A stretch of 14,714 nucleotides of DNA from JAQGJA01 sp965651535 (GTDB lineage: Bacteria > Pseudomonadota > Alphaproteobacteria > Micavibrionales > SZUA-601): NCBI GenBank assembly GCA_965651535.1, contig CBFGSX010000033.1, positions 1 through 14,714 of the forward strand. The letters are read 5' to 3'. The notes beneath the pieces were generated by a model. The model searched no databases and had not been told where the DNA came from. It was given only the letters and a program-made list of their open reading frames with translations. A program made the position numbers and the translations under genes. Below, piece by piece: positions 12,324-14,714 of the stretch. The first letter of the stretch is position 1. Each line of letters starts with the position of its first letter.

Positions 12324-14663
12324 TCAATTCCGCAGCGGCTTGCCTTTTTCGAGCATATGTTCGATGCGCTGGAGCGTGCCCTCGTTGCGGACAAGGGTCA
12401 TAAAGGCCGATTTTTCCAAGCGAAGCAGATCGTCTTCGGTGATCGGCACGGTCATGTCGCCATCCGCGCCGCCCGACAGAACATCCGACAACGCATCACA
12501 CACAACGCCGTCATAGGGCGTGGCCTTGCCGCTTTTCTGGAAGTCGGTCACGGCCAGCATCATCGCAACCTTGCCGGTTGGGCCAGAGACTTGAACGCTC
12601 ACGTCTTTGTCAGGAGCCTCGTAATTTTCCGCCAGAGCCAGCGCTTTTTGTTTTGCCTCGAATAACAGACGGTCGCGGTTCATCACCACGGAATCGACGC
12701 CGTCGCGGAAATAGCCGATCTCGAAAGCCTCGAAGGCGCTGGTCGCGGTTTTCGCGGTGGAAATCGCCTCGAACGCCTTGATCGTGTGCGGCATCGGCCC
12801 CGAACGCTCGCCCGCCATTTTTTTCTGACGCAGCAGCATTTCCTTGCAGCCGCCCCAACCCGGAATCAGACCGACGCCGACCTCGACCAGACCGGTATAG
12901 GTTTCGGCGTGCGCCACCACCGCATCGACGTGCAGCAGAATTTCACAACCGCCGCCCAAAGCCATGCCTGCGGGCGCGGCCACGACCGGAAACGGCGCGT
13001 ATTTGACGTTCATATAAGTTTTCTGGCCGCTGGCGACCAATTCCTCGATCTGTTCGAACAGACCGACATTCAAAGCAAACAGCGCCAAACCGATATTCGC
13101 ACCGACCGAGAAATTCTCGGCCTCGTTATAAATCACCAGCGCCTTGTAATCCTTGTCCGAGCCGGTTTTCTTGATCGCCTCGCCGTACATGGCGAAAATA
13201 TCCGTGTCGATGGCGTTCATCTTGGAATGAAACTCGAGGCACAGCACGCCGTCGCCGATATCCCACAAGGACGCCGAGGCGTTTTTCGAGACGGGTTGCG
13301 ATACCGCCTTGATCTCCGCCAGCGACAACATCCCCTCGGGGCGTTTGATCAGCTGATAGTTACCGTTGATGTCGAGGTAATTGAACTTGCCGTCTTTGAG
13401 TGCGTAAAAAGTTTTTCCGGCGGCATGGGCCAAAAGCGGCGGGATCTCCATCCCGGCTTTTTTCATTTCCGCGATGACCCAATCCGCGCCGATCTTGTCG
13501 ATCATTTCAAACGGCCCGAATTTCCAGTTGAAACCCCATTTCATCGCATTGTCGGCCTCGACGATCGTATCGGCAATTTGCGGGATCAAACTGGCCGCGT
13601 AATGCAGAACCTTGAGCATCGTCGCCTTGGCGAATTGCCCCACCGCATCGTCGAATTCCAAAACGGCGCGCGGCCCTTTTTTACCGGCGTCGGCGGCGGG
13701 GACGGGTTTCTTTTTGTCCTCGGGCGCGTATTCACCCGTTTTCAGGTCAATGACTTCTTTTTGTTTTTTGCCGCCTTCGGTATTGAGGCGATAGAAGCCG
13801 CCTTTGCCTTTGCGGCCCGTGTAACCGTCCGCGATCATTTTGTTGACCAGCGGAATGTCGCGATAGGCCTCGCGATACGCATCTTTCTCGGGCAAATTCG
13901 CCAAGAGCGATTTCGACAAATGCGGCATCAGATCAATGCCGACCAGATCGACCAGGCCGAATACGCCCGTTTTCGGTATCCCCATCGGGCGGCCCATCAC
14001 CGCGTCCGCCGATTGCACATCGATGCCGCGATCCATGGCTTCGTTGATGCCGATTGTCAGCCAATACACGCCGAGACGGTTGGCGATAAACCCGGCCGTG
14101 TCCTTGCACGGGACGATGCCCTTGCCCAAAACCCTGTCGCCGAATGTGGCGATTTTTTCGACAATCGTTTTATCGGTCTTATCCCCGGCCACAATCTCAA
14201 GCAGGCGCATATAGCGCGGCGGATTGAAAAAATGCGTGATCAAAAAGTTTTTCTGGAACGCGTCAGACATTCCCTTGACCAGCTCCTTGAGCGGAATGGT
14301 CGAGGTGTTCGATGAAATCACCGTGCCCGCATGGCGGTGCGCGTCGATTTTCTTGTAGACGTCGTGCTTGATGTCGAGACACTCGATCACCGCCTCGATC
14401 ACCCAATCGACCTCTTTCAATTTATCCAGATCATCTTCAAGATTCGCAGGTGTAACCAACTTCGCGGCGCGTTTCGTCATGAACGGCGCGGGGTTTGTTT
14501 TCAGCGCTTTTTCGATCGCCTCGCGCGGCAATTTGTGGCGATCCTCGGGGTCTTTGACGATATCATAAAGCAATGTCGGAATACCGGCATTGGCCATATG
14601 CGCGGCGATGGCCGCCCCCATCACGCCCGAACCGATGACGGCGACTTTTTTGATGTCAGTCAT
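12324..14663 (-). CDS. FadN-type 3-hydroxyacyl-CoA dehydrogenase/enoyl-CoA hydratase
   Basis: Bifunctional beta-oxidation enzyme of 779 residues catalysing hydration of enoyl-CoA and NAD-dependent oxidation of 3-hydroxyacyl-CoA. Domain order is dehydrogenase first, hydratase last, as in Bacillus FadN and opposite to E. coli FadB/FadJ. The NAD loop GSGVMG is at 11-16. The dehydrogenase dyad is His144 (ITHFFNPP) and Glu156 (LLEIVAG). HCDH C-terminal domains cover about 188-290 and 336-415, split by a Lys/Pro-rich linker (about 298-333). The crotonase domain begins near 470, with Glu574 (GGGCE) and Glu594 (GLVEVGVGLIPG) spaced by 20 residues like crotonase Glu144/Glu164, so both activities look intact. 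The ATG at 14663 is chosen since it opens MTDIKKVAVIGSG and overlaps the thiolase stop as TGATG, giving translational coupling. Confidence 0.95.
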   Translation of the reverse strand: MTDIKKVAVIGSGVMGAAIAAHMANAGIPTLLYDIVKDPEDRHKLPREAIEKALKTNPAPFMTKRAAKLVTPANLEDDLDKLKEVDWVIEAVIECLDIKHDVYKKIDAHRHAGTVISSNTSTIPLKELVKGMSDAFQKNFLITHFFNPPRYMRLLEIVAGDKTDKTIVEKIATFGDRVLGKGIVPCKDTAGFIANRLGVYWLTIGINEAMDRGIDVQSADAVMGRPMGIPKTGVFGLVDLVGIDLMPHLSKSLLANLPEKDAYREAYRDIPLVNKMIADGYTGRKGKGGFYRLNTEGGKKQKEVIDLKTGEYAPEDKKKPVPAADAGKKGPRAVLEFDDAVGQFAKATMLKVLHYAASLIPQIADTIVEADNAMKWGFNWKFGPFEMIDKIGADWVIAEMKKAGMEIPPLLAHAAGKTFYALKDGKFNYLDINGNYQLIKRPEGMLSLAEIKAVSQPVSKNASASLWDIGDGVLCLEFHSKMNAIDTDIFAMYGEAIKKTGSDKDYKALVIYNEAENFSVGANIGLALFALNVGLFEQIEELVASGQKTYMNVKYAPFPVVAAPAGMALGGGCEILLHVDAVVAHAETYTGLVEVGVGLIPGWGGCKEMLLRQKKMAGERSGPMPHTIKAFEAISTAKTATSAFEAFEIGYFRDGVDSVVMNRDRLLFEAKQKALALAENYEAPDKDVSVQVSGPTGKVAMMLAVTDFQKSGKATPYDGVVCDALSDVLSGGADGDMTVPITEDDLLRLEKSAFMTLVRNEGTLQRIEHMLEKGKPLRN

Positions 14664-14714
14664 CAAATTTTCTCCAAAACCGTCGCAATGCCCATGCCGC
14701 CGCCGATGCACATG
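14663..14714 (-). CDS. C-terminus of acetyl-CoA acyltransferase (thiolase), partial
   Basis: Only the last 16 codons are in the window: MCIGGGMGIATVLEKI then TGA. CIGGGMG is the C-terminal thiolase signature carrying the second catalytic cysteine, so the gene entering from the right is a thiolase, which releases acetyl-CoA in the final beta-oxidation step. Its stop overlaps the start of the FadN-type gene by one base. Whether it is the long-chain (FadA) or acetoacetyl (AtoB/PhaA) kind cannot be told from this fragment; the neighbour favours FadA. Confidence 0.9.
   Translation of the reverse strand, partial: MCIGGGMGIATVLEKI

Noticed and set aside
12786..14315. 509-codon open frame on the plus strand antisense to the FadN-type gene
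   Set aside because: Composition is typical of a GC-rich shadow frame (many His, Arg, Gln, Phe), with no domain; the minus-strand frame has clear catalytic motifs.
1..14714. tRNA, rRNA, riboswitch or insertion sequence
   Set aside because: No cloverleaf-like segment, conserved rRNA stretch, known riboswitch core or transposase was seen on either strand; short or divergent RNAs could be missed by eye.

Overview
The window reads as chromosomal DNA of a GC-rich alphaproteobacterium. The evidence is a SUF-type Rrf2 regulator next to sufB, a DUF2336 protein, zapE close to a lactate-dehydrogenase-like malate dehydrogenase, a perfect-spacing sigma-54 promoter beside flagellar export genes, and many short palindromic intergenic repeats of the kind common in Rhodospirillales-like genomes. 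The order or genus cannot be fixed from this sequence alone. I saw no rRNA, tRNA, CRISPR array, transposase or phage gene.

Layout. (a) 1-2046, minus strand: a two-gene iron-sulfur assembly operon, an Rrf2-family SUF regulator followed by sufB. It is driven by a promoter whose spacer is almost entirely a perfect 17-nt palindrome, probably the regulator's own operator. (b) 2043-4738, minus strand: a SAM-dependent methyltransferase, a MutT-type Nudix hydrolase, a signal-peptide-bearing parvulin prolyl isomerase with its own promoter and terminator, and a Rap1a/Tai-like secreted protein. (c) 4774-5938, plus strand: a GhrA-type 2-hydroxyacid reductase, then a sigma-54 promoter driving a 58-residue protein with a strong ribosome-binding site. 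(d) 5935-7723, minus strand: fliI and fliJ, overlapping and translationally coupled. (e) 7886-10633, plus strand: an unrecognised 124-residue protein, a strong terminator-like hairpin, zapE, and a DUF2336 protein. (f) 10658-11152: a compact unit in which a single-domain GIY-YIG nuclease gene is enclosed by palindromic repeats on both sides. (g) 11163-14714, minus strand: malate dehydrogenase, a FadN-type bifunctional beta-oxidation enzyme, and the last residues of the thiolase that completes that pathway.

How the genes work together. The right end joins fatty-acid beta-oxidation (thiolase plus hydratase/dehydrogenase, overlapping as TGATG) to the citric acid cycle (mdh). The middle holds the flagellar export ATPase and its coiled-coil partner. 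The left end holds autoregulated Fe-S assembly. Most genes are housekeeping. The least explained items are the GIY-YIG/repeat unit, the sigma-54-driven 58-residue gene, the terminator-like hairpin directly in front of zapE, and the leaderless-looking autoregulated SUF promoter.
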